DNA from: Axinella damicornis | Lineage: Eukaryota; Porifera; Demospongiae; Axinellida; Axinellidae | Direction of reading: 5' to 3' | Length of the DNA: 64,000 bases | Assembly: GCA_963931865.1 (NCBI GenBank) | Contig: OZ007514.1 | Location: forward strand, 12,643,928 to 12,707,927 | Part shown: in pieces, positions 1-10,917 of the stretch | Layout of the letters: each line of letters starts with the position of its first letter | Numbering within the stretch: the stretch's first letter is position 1 | The notes under the pieces: generated by a model | Database searches by the model: none | What the model was told of the DNA's origin: nothing | What the model saw: the letters and a program-made list of their open reading frames with translations, nothing else | Program-made: the position numbers and the translations under genes

Positions 1-240
1 CACACAATATATGCTAATACAAAAAAATCTCTCCAAAAATTAAATCTCAGAAACTCCAGTGGCGGATCTAGGGGTGCGAGCGAACCCCCTTTTTGACCCT
101 TGTTAACATAAACTACTTGTATTATTGTAGCTGTGGTTGGTAATACCTTGACCGTTTGCGGACTGAAAGCCTGAAGGCTAGTCTTGAGCTAGCTAGACGC
201 TGCTACACAATTTTAATTTTACATAATTACTTTTGTTTCT

Positions 241-735
241 GTACGAGGGGCAACCGCACTCCTGGTAGCCGCGTTGCAACCGGTTGCAACTTGACCGTAG
301 CGCAAGCTAGGTATTGCAACGCATTCCAATTAACGCACATGCCACGTGAGGACCATGCTGGTCGACGTCGATCGATTGAGCTGAGTCAGCAATGGCGGCC
401 CAAGGAGAAGACAAGAAACTTATACAGCGCTCACAACTTCGCCAGCACGGTGAGTTTTGGCATGTAAGCGTCAGTGAACGGCAGCGATCACGACCGTGTA
501 GTCAGAATCTTCGTGTGCCTTTCCTAAGAACGGTACTGCCACCGGAAGTCGGAGAGAGCGCTCGAGCAATGGCGTCCTCGGCAAGACAAAAGCGCTCATA
601 TCTCCACCACCAAGGTGAGTTCCAGCACCAAAATTGTACGGTTGGGACAGTGCATGATAGCGATCACGACGGTGTAGTCAGAATCTTTGTGCGCCATTCC
701 TGTCACTGGAACGAGTTATTTACATTAATTATATT
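241..735 (+). repeat. Dispersed repeat family A, full-length-like copy
   Basis: Begins with GAGGGGCAACCGCACTCCTGG and runs through conserved blocks (GTGAGTTTTGGCATGTAAGCG, CAGAATCTT, CACCACCAAGGTGAGTT). The same blocks recur at 7798, 8272, 13600, 16853, 17650, 19895, 33600 and 34738. In better copies the far end reads CACAATTTTTCCCCTACCAGG, so the two ends share an inverted CACTCCTGGTAG core. This suggests a non-autonomous DNA element, although no transposase is seen. Confidence 0.6.
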
Positions 736-900
736 ATATTACGAGGGGCAACCGCACTCCTGGTAGCCACAGCTAAACTGTAGCACAAGCTAATTGTGAC
801 AGTTCGTTCCAATAATATAATGAAGATTTAGAGTGCTCTCAAGTACACATTCATAAAGCAGCCGCGTTGCAACCGCAGTTGCGACTTGCCGCGCCGTCGC
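736..900 (+). repeat. Dispersed repeat family A, head fragment
   Basis: A second head (GAGGGGCAACCGCACTCCTGG) follows the 241 copy directly and stops before the conserved core. It contains GCACAAGCTAA and CAGTTCGTTCCAAT, a variant head shared with the copies at 4914 and 8272. Confidence 0.5.
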
Positions 901-999
901 GCAATCCAACAGTACCGCAGTACTTATCTAAGATGAATCTGATTGGTCACTTTTTTATGATGTAATCTAGGCATAATATAAACCGAACACAAACACCGC

Positions 1000-1512
1000 A
1001 AACAGCGCAAACTCCGCAAACAGTGCAAACTCTGCAAACAGTGCAAACAGTGCAAACAGCGCAAACAGTGCAAACTCTGCAAACAGCGCAAACAGTGCAA
1101 ACTCTGCAAACTCTGCAAACAGCGCAAACTCTGCAAACAGCGCAAACTCTGCAAACAGTGCAAACAGCGCAAACTCTGCAAACAGTGCAAACAGTGCAAA
1201 CTCTGCAAACAGCGCAAACAGTGCAAACTCTGCAAACTTTGCTGCACTGGCTTTAATATATATATTACTGAGTTTGCACTGTTTGCACTGTTTGCAGAGT
1301 TTGCACTGTTTGCACTGTTTGCAGAGTTTGCACTGTTTGCGCTGTTTGCAGAGTTTGCACTGTTTGCAGTTTGCGCTGTTTGCACTGTTTGCGCTGTTTG
1401 CAGACTTTGCACTGTTTGCAGAGTTTGCGCTGTTTGCACTGTTTGCGCTGTTTGCAGAGTTTGCACTGTTTGCAGAGTTTGCGCTGTTTGCACTGTTTGC
1501 AGAGTTGGCGTG
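1000..1512. repeat. 9-bp GCAAACNNN satellite in head-to-head inverted arrays
   Basis: From about 1006 to 1246 the plus strand is a run of 9-mers GCAAACAGT, GCAAACAGC and GCAAACTCT. After a 20-30 base AT-rich spacer (AATATATATATTACT), 1270-1510 is the reverse complement of the same unit. The two arms, about 240 bp each, could form a very long imperfect hairpin. The open frames here on both strands are by-products of a repeat whose length is a multiple of three. Confidence 0.9.
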
Positions 1513-2571
1513 GGTTGCAGTGTTGAACGAATTTACAAAATAATTGTCACGTGATCCAACCAATGAAATTAACTTTAGATAAAATATCATGTGCAAGCTA
1601 CTTTGGCCAATCAGATTAAGCTTAGATAACTACTGCGGGATGGATCGCGCAATCGCAATACGTTCCAATTAACGCACATGCCTTCTTCTTCTTCTTTGTA
1701 TCCTCCTTTCTAGGAGAGTATCCCAAGTTGGGCTAAATAGGGTCAGACTGGAGCAGGAGAGAGTTTCGGAACGCACGAAGTTGGTCAAGGAAATCGATGA
1801 TGAAAACTTGTGTTGAGCGGTCCTTGATCCATACACAGCCCAGCATGACGTCAGTAAAACGGTCCGGGTCCCGCACCATGTCTGGGAGTAGTTGCTTAAC
1901 GTGGGCGGGAGCGTCTGAAAGTAATTCGAGGCGACGAGCAGAGAGGGATGGACAACGTAAGATGAAGTGGGCTGAGTCCTCGGGTTCAGTGCGGCATAAT
2001 TTGCAGATGGGATCGCCAGGAAGAGCGCCGTTCAGCCTCGGACGGAACCTCGAGGCGTCAGCCTCCAGACCGTCACAGCCAACCAGCAAATTATCTCACA
2101 CGAAAGTTGGCTTTGGAGGTGGCATGCCGATCATGAAGGGTGGAAAACCAATGATGGGAGGGTTTACTGCGGGGGAGGTTGCAAAAGGCTATTGGACAAT
2201 CTGGGCACCCCTCGATGAGCTCGATGTAGTGGTTGATGTTGAGGAGTCGTTTGGTGGAGTTCTTCCAGGATGTTTTACTTCTTGGGTTGTTCAGGAGTTG
2301 CTCAAGGGATGGGAGGTGGAGGCTGTCCAGAAGTTGGCTCCACAGTGGGATAATCCCTGAGAGTAGAGGGGCTGACAGCCGTTGTTCAAGGATCTGCCTG
2401 GGGAGGTCGGTAGTAGACATGGATGAGATGGAGTTGATGAAAGAGAGTTGCTTCTGGGAAATGAATGAGGATATGTCCCTGGAGCCTAGGAGGTTGGTTA
2501 GAGCAACGCTAGGGCATCTGACAGGGAGGCCTTGAATAGTTCTTAGTATCTTCCGATGGACACGTTCCAGC

Positions 2572-3196
2572 TAGCCTCGTACCCAGGCCTTCAAATCGCG
2601 GGGGGAAGGCCTGGTATACACTGTTTGCGCATGCGCTTAATTTCCCCCAAAATCTTGGAAAATAGGATATCTCGGTATTCTTCCGTGAAATGATGATGTC
2701 GAATGACGTCTACATTTACATTCCTATTAACCGCAACAAACGACGAGTAGCAATCACGGCGTGCAAAGTTTCTCTGAGGCTCTTTCCTATGCTTTGCGAA
2801 GGCTGAAAATGACACGGATGACTGTGAAAGAAGAGCAGCGCTCCTCCATGAGAGCTGTGTACGAAGGCAGCGACGTGTTCGTGTAGCTAGCTACCTACTG
2901 GCTATGGCAAGAGCCTGTGCTACCAAGCGCTCCCTTTCCTCATGGACTAGCTACAAGAAGGGACTTGTAGACAGTGGCAAGAGCTGTGGTGTGCTTGTTG
3001 TGAGCCCTTTGATCGCTCTCATGCACGCGTACGCGGCCGCGCGGGTGTGTTTACGCAAACGTCATCAGTTAAGCCCAACCCATTCGCAAACGTCACAATT
3101 AAAATTGACGTAATATTCACGTTTAAATTAAACGCATGCGCAAACAGTGTATACCAGGCCTTCCCCCCGCGATTTGAAGGCCTGGGTACGAGGCTA
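2572..3196. mobile_element. MITE with about 60-bp TIRs inserted in the LINE
   Basis: Left end TAGCCTCGTACCCAGGCC is mirrored by GGCCTGGGTACGAGGCTA at the right end. The inverted match continues inward for about 60 bases to the CGCATGCGCAAACAGTG block. The 8-bp target CGTTCCAG flanks both sides (2563-2570 and 3197-3204), with one extra base on the left. An 8-bp duplication fits a hAT-like mobiliser. The interior carries the helicase fragment listed next. Termini of this family recur many times in the window. Confidence 0.8.
2764..3024 (+). pseudogene. RecQ-like DNA helicase fragment captured inside a MITE
   Basis: Three plus-strand blocks in different frames follow the order of a RecQ-family superfamily-2 helicase. 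The first is QSFSEALSYALRR followed by VKEEQRSSMRAVYEGSDVFV (2764-2883). The second is the Walker A block LPTGYGKSLCYQALPFLMD (2891-2947). The third is GKSCGVLVVSPLIALM (about 2978-3021, motif Ia). TAGC-type insertions and stops separate the blocks, so no helicase is made. Everything after motif Ia, including the DEAD-type box, is absent. The fragment lies wholly between the TIRs of the 2572-3196 element, which points to host-gene capture, possibly as retained exon pieces. RecQ-like assignment rests on GYGKS plus VVSPLIALM spacing. Confidence 0.65.
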
Positions 3197-4651
3197 CGTT
3201 CCAGCATGAGTAACTCTGTTTTGGTTAGAGACCAGAGCTCACATCCATACAGCAAGATAGGGAGGGAGAGTGTGGAATAAAGTCTGTGGGAGGTGACAGA
3301 GTGCAAGCAGCCAAATCTGGAGCCAACTGCATTCAAGGCATAAAAGGCGCTACGTCCAGCAGCACAACGCTCAGAGGTGCGAGCCGATGTGGAGTGATGG
3401 ACAGAGCGCAGGACTCCGAGGTGGTGATGTTCATCAACTTCCTTGAGCTGTTGGCCGGCTAGTATCCACTGCCTGTTGGAACGCGCAAGGGATCTGGATC
3501 GGGGTGATTCGCCTAAAACGAGGATTACAGATTTGGAGTTGTTGAGTTGGTAACGCCACTGGGAGGCATAGTGTGAAACAATGTCCAGCATAGCTTGTAA
3601 CTCCTCGGGGGAACTGGCCACCAGTGCGAGATCATCAGCATACATTGGGGCACCACAGAAGACTTGACCAATTCTTGCACCATAGCCAGAGCGTTCTAAG
3701 ATATTTAAGAGGTCGTCCATGAATATAGAATAGAGTAGAGGGGACAAGATTGCCCCCTGGCGTACACCTTGCAACACAGGGAATGATCTTGAATGGTCGC
3801 CACCTTGAAGTACAGAGGAGGAGGTGGAGGTGTACCAATTATTTAAGGTGTGCCAGATACGGGCAGGGATGCCTTTGTGGTGCAATTTGACAAATAGCCC
3901 TAGGTGCCAGACTGTGTCAAAGGCCTTTTTAACATCCAGCATTGCGACATATGCTTTCTTCCCGCCTTCCCTGATGGATTGGATGGCTTCTTGCAGGACA
4001 AAAGCAGTGTGGGTGGGGCTGTAACCTGAACGGAAGCCACCTTGCAGTGGATTTAGGGAAATGCTGGAGGGTTGAAGCTTGGCAAGTAGGACTTTCTCGA
4101 AGAGTTTGGAGATGTTGGAGAGGAGGGAGATACCCCAGTAATTGGATGGGTTGGTCTGATCTTTTTTGGGGTCTTTAGGTATTGGAGTGACGAAGCCAAG
4201 TTGGAAAACTGAGGGGATATGGCCAGTGGAGATTATGGCGTTGAATAAGTCAGTGAGGAGGTTACAAGCCAAAGGGCCGGCATGAATGATGTGTTCCAGG
4301 TCAATCCCATCTGGACCTGCGGCTTTGTGGGGTTTAAGGGAGTGGATGGCATCCATGACCTCGTCAACCGTGATGGAAATGTCGTCCCCTAGTGCAGAAT
4401 CAAGAAGGGCCAGGTACTGTTCATTAATTGATTGCTGGAAGTCAGAGTCAAACGAACTGCTGAAGGAGGGAGCACTAAGTTGTTCGAAATAGGAGGCCCA
4501 TCCTTCAAGGAGGGCATCACACTGGAAGGTGGTGCCGTTAATTGAGATGATTCGGGGGGGTTCAGGGCCGTGGCCATTGAAGTTCCTAATTTCCCTGAAT
4601 AGTTTCCGGGAGTCTGTGTTTGCTAAGTCCAAGTTTGAGAAGAACATTTCC

Positions 4652-4869
4652 CTTAAGCTTTTACGATGGTTTCTCAGTTTGGTTCTAAACTTCCGCTTTG
4701 AATTCTTGTAGTTAAGGTAGCATTATACCTTTACCGTTAGGGTACCTTTAACCGTCGGGGCCCCGACGGTTAAAGGTACCCTAACGGTAAAGGTATAATG
4801 CTACCTTAACTACAAGAATTCAAAGCGGAAGTTTAGAACCAAACTGAGAAACCATCGTAAAAGCTTAAG
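4652..4869. repeat. Perfect 218-bp palindrome
   Basis: The two 109-base arms are exact reverse complements, with no spacer, around the centre GTCGGGGCCCCGAC at 4760/4761. The outer half of each arm is LINE coding sequence (CAAACTGAGAAACCATCG). The inner part (ACCTTTACCGTTAGGGTACC) is not recognisably LINE. The LINE frame breaks exactly here. Either a fold-back rearrangement or a sequencing or assembly inversion is possible. Confidence 0.95.
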
Positions 4870-5800
4870 TTTTGTATTAGCTTATGCTTTATTAAAATAA
4901 TTTGTAAGTGTTTCGAGGGGTGACCGCACTCCTGGTAGCCGCGGTTAAACGGTAGCACAAGCTAAGTGTGACAGTTCGTTCCAATTATCACACAACACGT
5001 GAGTACCATGATAGCTATATTATGTAGATATAAGGAAGATCAGAAATTGTTTAGAGTGCTCTCAAGTACCCAATAAAACCATTCATAAAGCTTTATTAAA
5101 ATAATTTGTAAGTGTTTCAATAACATGCAAATCTAACATTCGGAAGGCCCCTTCTGGGGGTGAGTTGATGACTCGAGACGTTTACGCAATTTGTGGCAGA
5201 CGTAGCTAGCTGCATATTGAAGTGCATTTCCTTCTTCAACTGTAAGTTGGGACTTTGCACTTGGCACTCACTGGTATGAAACTCTGCCTTTACCAACTCT
5301 CTAACAAGTGAGTCTTTAAAAGACTTGATGTGTCTCGGCACGACTTGGTATCAGCTAGAATCATGCAGAGGACATGGCAGCTGCTTAACCCTTTATTATG
5401 ACTGCAAAACCTGTTAGCTATGAGACTTTCAGCTTTAGTGAGCGTCAATATCCTTGGAGGTTCTGTGTGAGCAAGGGGTGGGTCAGGAATGTTCACCCAA
5501 AGGGTGAAAGCAGTATGGTCGTGTCTGGGCTTGATGTTTAGTCAACACCTTGGCCAATTCTTTCAGCACTTATCTATATAGCTAGCTAGTTAGCTAGCTA
5601 GCTAGAGCTGAGTGAGTTAGTATGCACTTCTTTTGAAGATCTACTTGCAGGCTATAAATACGTTTGACACCCTATTAAGAGTGTAGAGCATGCAGCACTT
5701 GCACGGGCGCATTGCGAAAAGCGACGTACCACGTACGTACGTACGTACCTACGCACCCAGCACTGCGTCTTGGCACTTCGGTGCCGAGACAAAAAGTATG
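4870..5800. other. No gene recognised; repeat fragments
   Basis: A family A head fragment lies at 4914-5000, and a short direct repeat (GCTTTATTAAAATAATTTGTAAG) is at about 4886 and 5090. CTAGCTAG and ACGT-rich simple sequence occurs near 5580 and 5735. Minus-strand ORFs at 5117-5496 have no motif I recognise and no clear splice link to the fragment at 5801. Confidence 0.5.
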
Positions 5801-6268
5801 TCAGTGATGTACTGATAAAAGGTAGGGCTGGGCTTCACGGATGTGGACTTGCCAAGAAAGGCGGTCCACTTGGCTTTGAAAATCAGCAAATGTTCGTAGG
5901 CAATGGTATGCTCCCCACATCTTTTCTCTACGTGTCTTTATTGCAGCTGCCCGACTCACAAAACAGGTTTGAAGGCTGGAGGTAAGTTCCTGACTAAACT
6001 GGATATACATTTGCTGATGTTTATCTTCTCTCAGCCACATGAGTAATTGGTTGGCAGTTTCCAAAGCAGCTTTGGCATGAGGAGATGGCAGCTTGAAGGA
6101 CTCATCTTTCAGGACGCTTTGTATTGCAGCTGTGAGCATTTGCTGACCTGGAGAAGAAAACAGCTCAGTTCATCATTGAATTTGGCAGACATAAAAGTCC
6201 AGGCTACACTGAGCTCTAGCTACAAACTGCACTAGCTAAGACTTACTCTGTAGCTCCATGGAGGCCAT
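5801..6268 (-). pseudogene. Two-exon gene fragment of unknown family, frameshifted
   Basis: A start codon at 6268 opens a 22-base exon (MASMELQ) ending in GTAAGT. A TTTTCTTCTCCAG acceptor gives an exon at 6147 in matching phase. The frame reads QQMLTAAIQSVLKDESFKL and on to EKMWGAYHCLRTFADF. The open frame then degenerates, but shifting by one base at about 5880 restores a plausible continuation, WTAFLGKSTSVKPSPTFY then QYITDILF. That suggests a single-base indel, real or an error. Similar helix-rich segments with an LRT...W..FL...P..YQYITD pattern occur in uncharacterised invertebrate proteins as far as I recall, but I cannot name the family. The reading stops soon after, so at best a partial copy remains. 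Confidence 0.4.
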
Positions 6269-6474
6269 TCACGACAGAAGACGGCACTCGGCACTTTCGT
6301 TCCCGCTTATAAACGCTTGACAGCAAGACGTAGCGCAACACAGTCTGACTTGAAAGTTGCGAGGACTTGCCAGCTGATAAATTCCAAATGTAGCGTGCAG
6401 GAAGTCCAACTTCCGGGCCAACGCGGAGTACAGTGGTGGCGTGAAAAACGCTATCCCGGTAAGAGCTATATAAT

Positions 6475-7000
6475 CTACAAGTAGCTGAGCTCGCTTCGCT
6501 CGCTCAGCTACTTCCCCCTTGTTCGCCTACCGTGCGTAATCCGGCGCCGGACAGCTCTCTGAAGAGCTGCTTCTCCCCGATTGCGTCCGCTTCAGCTGCT
6601 GCTCCCGGGCCCGATTGCGGTATCCGCTTCCACTGCTGCTCCCCGTTTGCCTCCGCCTCGCGTCCAGCTGCTGCTCCCCGATTGCGCCCGCTTCAGCTGC
6701 TGCTCGCCGCTTTCATGATCAGCTGCTGCTCCCGATCGCGTCCGCTTCGACTGCTGCTCCCCGATTGCGTCCGCTTGAACTGCTGCTCGCCCGATTGCGT
6801 CTGCTTCGACTGCTGCTCCCCGATTGCATACTGGATTCCAGCCCATGCCCGGGCCCCATGTTCTCGAACATTCTTCGCGGAGTTCGAGGTTCAGTAAATA
6901 AATTAAAGTACGAAGGTCGCGCGTCACTATAATTGACTAGTCTAGTCCCGCCCCACGAACATCCCACTTCCGTCACTCACAGACACACAGACACGTAAAT
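6475..7000 (+). repeat. Dispersed repeat with 28-bp VNTR, copy 1
   Basis: Starts with an inverted AGTAGCTGAGC / GCTCAGCTACT pair around GCTTCGCTCG. It continues with about ten imperfect units of CTGCTGCTCCCCGATTGCGT plus CCGCTTCA, then a constant tail (ACATTCTTCGCGGAGTTCGA). The same order recurs at 11585-12120. ORFs rich in ASAAAP or LLLP here arise from the VNTR. Confidence 0.85.
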
Positions 7001-7250
7001 CTTAATGTATTGATGGTTCAATTGACTGTCCGCCGTACGTGGTTGTAATCCGTCGACAATGAAAACAAGGAAGCTAACAGCCCCACACATCGATACTTAC
7101 TGGTTACTTAGTCAATCTTCTTTGCGTCTGGGAACGTGTCCAGAATGCGTAGAGGTGCTACGAGAGCGCTAAAAAGAACACGGCGGTGCGCTGTGCATGT
7201 GCCAACCAACCTGCTGAACCCCCCTTTCAAAATTTCTAGATCCGCCACTG

Positions 7251-7797
7251 GTATCCCTACATCCTGTTACATTTTTAAATGTTTTTGATTACTTGTATAA
7301 TTATGATTGAGCAACATGATTGATGAATTACATAACATTACCACTTCTTAGAAGATGATAAGAACTTTTTGTAGTTCATCAACCTGATTACTTACGTATA
7401 TACATGACTGGATGATAAATAGGTCATCAATTTCTCAACGGTCGTTCACATGCGCATGCATGCCTACACTGCACACACATAGCAGATAAACTAGAGCCAG
7501 TGAGTGGGGATCATCAGTTTGTCCGGCGTTTTTGACATCATCTTTTCTTCTTTGCCAAGCGTAAGTTGGAGACCGTCAGCTGTCTTTACCTGCCTTTCCA
7601 TGCCTTTCTGTGCCTTTTCTCTTTACGCGATAATTGGTTTGAAATAACATACAGGTTCTCTACGGCTGCACAATAATATATAATTGTACAGTGTGTGCAG
7701 GGAAATACCGTAGATCGGAAATTTTTCGTGTTAATAATATTGCCGAGTGCAAATTTTTCATAGTATAGCTCATCTATGAAAATCTTTTAATGATCAT
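7251..7797. other. No gene recognised
   Basis: The first 35 bases (TATCCCTACATCCTGTTACA and on) match one end of the fold-back family at 12289-12545, so a solo end lies here. The rest is AT-rich unique-looking sequence with no open frame of note. Confidence 0.5.
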
Positions 7798-8232
7798 CGA
7801 GAGGCAACTGCACTCCTGGTAGCCGTTGTGAAGCCGGCTGCGACTCACCGTAGCGCAAGCTAAGTATCGCAGTAATTAACGCACATACCACGTTGCAACC
7901 ACACTCAGTCGATCGCTAGCAATGGTGACCAAAGGGAAGACACGAAATTATAACAGCACTTACAACTTTGCCAGCATGGTGAGTTTTGGCATGTAAGCGT
8001 CAGTGAACAACAGCGATTATGGCTGTGTGGTCAGAATCTTTGTGGGCCCTTCGTATGACTGTACTGGCGACGAAATTCGAAGAGAGCAATCGAGCAATGG
8101 CGGCCGACGGCACTACAAAAGTGCTTGTATCTCCACCACCAAGGTGAGTTTCAGCCCAAAATTGTACAGTGAGGACAGTGCATGATAGCGATCGCGACGG
8201 TGTAGTCAGAATCTTTGTAGGCCATTCCTAAG
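7798..8232 (+). repeat. Dispersed repeat family A copy
   Basis: Starts GAGAGGCAACTGCACTCCTGG and carries the conserved core GTGAGTTTTGGCATGTAAGCG, the AGCAATGGCGGCCGACGGCA block and CCACCACCAAGGTGAGTTTC. It is parallel to the next copy. Confidence 0.7.
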
Positions 8233-8271
8233 TAGTCAAACGTTAATTATTTAATTATTTACATTAGGTTA

Positions 8272-8905
8272 CGAGGGGCAACCGCACTCCTGGTAGCCGC
8301 GGTTAAACGGTAGCACAAGCTAAGTGTGACAGTTCGTTAATTATCACACATCACGTGAGTACCATGATAGCTATATATAGAAATTATTTAGAGTGCTCCA
8401 TTCATAGCCGCGTTGCAACCCCGGTTGCGACTCGCCGTAGCGCAAGCAAGTATTGCAATTCGTTCCAATTAACACACATGCCACGTGGCAACCACGCTCA
8501 GTCGATCGCGAGCAATGGCGACCAAAAGGAAGGCAAGACATTATTACAGTACTTACAACTTAGCCAGCACCGTGAGTTTCGGCATGTAAGCGTCAGTGAA
8601 CGACAGCAATCACGGCCGTGTGGTCAGAATCTTTGTGGGGCCTGACTGTACTGACGACGAACTTCGAAGAGAGCGATCGAGCGATGGCGGCCGACGGCAC
8701 TACAAAACCGCTTGTATCTCCACCACCAAGGAGACTTTCGGCACCAAAATTGTCTTTGCAGGCCAGGCCATTGCTAAGTGGTCAAACATTAATTATTTAT
8801 TTACATTAATTATTTATTTACGCGGCACAATTTTTCCCCTATCAGGAGTGTAACATTATTTACGCGGCACAATTTTTCCCCTACCAGGAGTGTAATGTGT
8901 GAAGA
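8272..8905 (+). repeat. Dispersed repeat family A copy with both ends
   Basis: Runs from ACGAGGGGCAACCGCACTCC to the far terminus GGCACAATTTTTCCCCTACC followed by AGGAGTGTAAT. That terminus is present twice in tandem (about 8822 and 8863). It includes the open block GEFRHVSVSERQ...GQNLCG that is shared in frame with copies elsewhere. Confidence 0.75.
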
Positions 8906-9267
8906 ATGCAGACATACGAACGAGCTGCTGCTATGCCGTGGTCACTGGCGTACCGACAAAGCGTTCTTCTGGGCTGTATCTCCTGTACGGCCCGCGCTTC
9001 GTCCCTTCCGCTTCGGCCCGCTTGTCGATTTGAGCACCTCCCAATTCGCTGAGGCAATAGTTACCTCGCAAAGGAACGGAGAGAGACAGAGATCTTTTGG
9101 GATTGGGGAGTCCATCTGCGGGCTTGAAGAATCGCAGAAGGACCATGAGCTCAGCACAGGTGAATTCAGTTACTAGTTTACATGCGGCTGACCGTAAAAA
9201 TCTGTTAGCTAATATCCGTTGTAAATAAATTTCGTGTGTTAAATTTTTGTGGTTGATGGCAATATTT
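8906..9267. other. No gene recognised
   Basis: Short ORFs run on both strands, with no motif or splice pattern that I can support. Confidence 0.4.
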
Positions 9268-9899
9268 AGGTCGCGGGCTAGTCGTGTATCAACGTGCTAC
9301 GCGCGAGTATTGTTTTACAGCTGTACTGTCAATTTTCGTGAACCTATTGACCTTTTGCGGAAGTCAATTAGACATCGTGGAAAGTGTAGAGGCTGCCAGT
9401 GCGTGCCACGGCGTCATTGTAAGCTTTGTGGGTGAAGTCTCAGGCTAAAGTTGATGTTGTTCGGGCGAAAGTTATTTGAACCACAGCCGAGTTTGACTGA
9501 TGGAAGGACACCAATCCAAAAGAGAGATCCAGGATGTCCAGCAACTGTATTTGCAGAAACGTATAGTTTTTGTCTAACCGCTGAACATAGTGGCAGTACA
9601 GAGCCAAGTGTAGCCAAAAATGTGTCGTTGAAGGTGATTCTTGCTTGTACTCGAGGATCCTGCTCTGGTTCCAAGCAGCTGTCCCATCTAAACTTTACGT
9701 TTCCGCATTCTACGAGAGTGGTACTCATGAGCTGTTGTTGCTTTGGACTTGTCAGGTATGTTTCTGATTTTATGCTGTGGTTTAAAATTGTTAGTAGCTT
9801 GTGTGAGGCTGCCTCCTTGTGTTAGTTAGCGCTTCAGGCTGGTATTCTATTTAGGGCACGCTGCTCTGCGCATATTCGCCGAAGACTAGCCCGCGACCT
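9268..9899. mobile_element. MITE-like element, TIR AGGTCGCGGGCTAGTC
   Basis: AGGTCGCGGGCTAGTC at 9268-9283 is repeated inverted at 9884-9899. The interior has no transposase frame. The right end abuts the next TTAA-flanked element directly. Confidence 0.65.
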
Positions 9900-10891
9900 T
9901 AAGGTTACGGGTACCCACGTATACTGTGCAATAACAGCAACTACATTCATGCACCCATGCCAATTCTTACGCCGCCTAGGAACAAAGTCGGTGCTGGACT
10001 CGAACCTATTCAGACCTGCCTACTGCTTGAAAGACGAACGTCGCCGGAATGTTGGTGCTACCAATCAGATTGGAGAGCGTTCAATAATTACATTTACCTT
10101 CCATATTGCTCACATGATCCACACAGATTGAAATGAGAACAAGAACAGATTTGCGAGTTAGATGGCCTTTAGAGTTGCAAGCGAACAGCACTAACAATAC
10201 GCAACCAGGTCACCGACATCGAAGCTTCGAAGAAAGACAGTGCAGACACTTCCTTCCTCGTGACATTTGATATGACGTCACGTTTTTGAATTCCTCCATG
10301 CCACGGAAACCTGTCTATAGTGACCAGACGTTCTTTTCCCCCTTTCACGCGCGCCGCCCTCCCCTCCGCGCGCCGCGAATGTCTGGCCCGCGAGACTAGC
10401 TATAAGTTAGTGCTAGATTTCGTGGGATAGTACCATCCAGTCTGTTGTTTTGGGGGGGCTCAGCCCCCCTGCTTTTGAAAGTGGGGGGGGGGGGGGGGGG
10501 GCTCCCCTGCCCCCCCTATATCTCCGCCCCTGGAAGACATGAATGTCTAGTGACAGAGCTATAAATGGCCAAGTAATTCGCCGAGCATCTCCGGCTAGGG
10601 ATCAAAGTACACTGGGAAAATGGCGCTTAACAATGGGTGAGGCGACGACTTGCCTCTCTAGCAGCGAGAAACAGTCTACTCTGTCTCCCAAAACTAGCTA
10701 TGTCACTAGATATATGTTATTAGCAGCGATTTAAATGCCTACTTCCACCTGAATTACCTTTTTGGAGACAAACTTTGTCGCATGCGTGGATAAGTTAACT
10801 TCGCGCACAACGGCCTCAGCGTTAACGTGCAGCTGCCTGTATACACGCTAATTAGATTTTACTTCCGGTCAACGGGTACCCGTAACCTTAA
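9899..10891. mobile_element. TTAA-flanked DNA element with TTAAGGTTACGGG TIRs
   Basis: TTAAGGTTACGGGTACCC at 9899-9916 is mirrored by GGGTACCCGTAACCTTAA at 10874-10891, about 990 bp in all. TTAA target duplication fits piggyBac or Kolobok-type mobilisers. A second member with the same TIR design lies at 18541-19242. An inner hAT-like end (CCGCCCCTGG, with a poly-G run at 10483-10502) suggests a nested insertion. Confidence 0.75.
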
Positions 10892-10917
10892 CAACGAAAA
10901 TTTCCCGATGTACGGTA

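Larger units (their letters stand above)
1683..4651 (-). pseudogene. Non-LTR (LINE) retrotransposon, interrupted and frameshifted
   Basis: This is a minus-strand reverse transcriptase of an autonomous LINE. From 4651 to 3197 the frame shows the motif order of a non-LTR RT: KAAGPDGI, GGFRSGYSPTHT, MLDVKKAFDTVW, GVRQGAILSPLLY and the catalytic YADD at about 3632-3643. At 3196 the frame runs into an inserted MITE (2572-3196) and resumes at 2570 (LERVHRKILRTIQGLP). A frameshift near 2095 separates the last block, which has a zinc-binding CKLC...H...RC motif. The 3' end is an AAG-rich tail (CAAAGAAGAAGAAGAAGG in element sense) at 1683. The APE endonuclease half is missing, cut off at the palindrome. 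It is non-functional in this state. The exact clade (CR1/L2/Jockey-like) cannot be fixed by eye. Confidence 0.85.
57..7250. mobile_element. Mosaic bounded by inverted hAT-like termini
   Basis: The 15-base motif CAGTGGCGGATCTAG lies at 57-71, and its reverse complement ends at 7250. CAG-GGCGG termini of this kind are typical of hAT-family elements. The interval holds the satellite, LINE, helicase fragment and VNTR described separately. I saw no matching 8-bp target duplication outside the two ends, so this may be two separate MITE ends rather than one 7.2-kb element. The same terminus family recurs at 42346-42758. Confidence 0.4.

Noticed and set aside
924..1596. ORFs with NSANSANS, LQTVQTAQ or HCLQSLHC repeats
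   Set aside because: By-products of a 9-bp satellite, whose length divisible by three keeps every frame open.
2591..2815. 74-codon minus-strand ORF inside the LINE-resident MITE
   Set aside because: It is the antisense shadow of the RecQ-like fragment and MITE end, and the better-supported coding signal is on the plus strand.
3019..3196. C-terminal extension of the reverse transcriptase frame
   Set aside because: The frame enters the inserted MITE at 3196; the residues after the point reading LERSL are transposon sequence.
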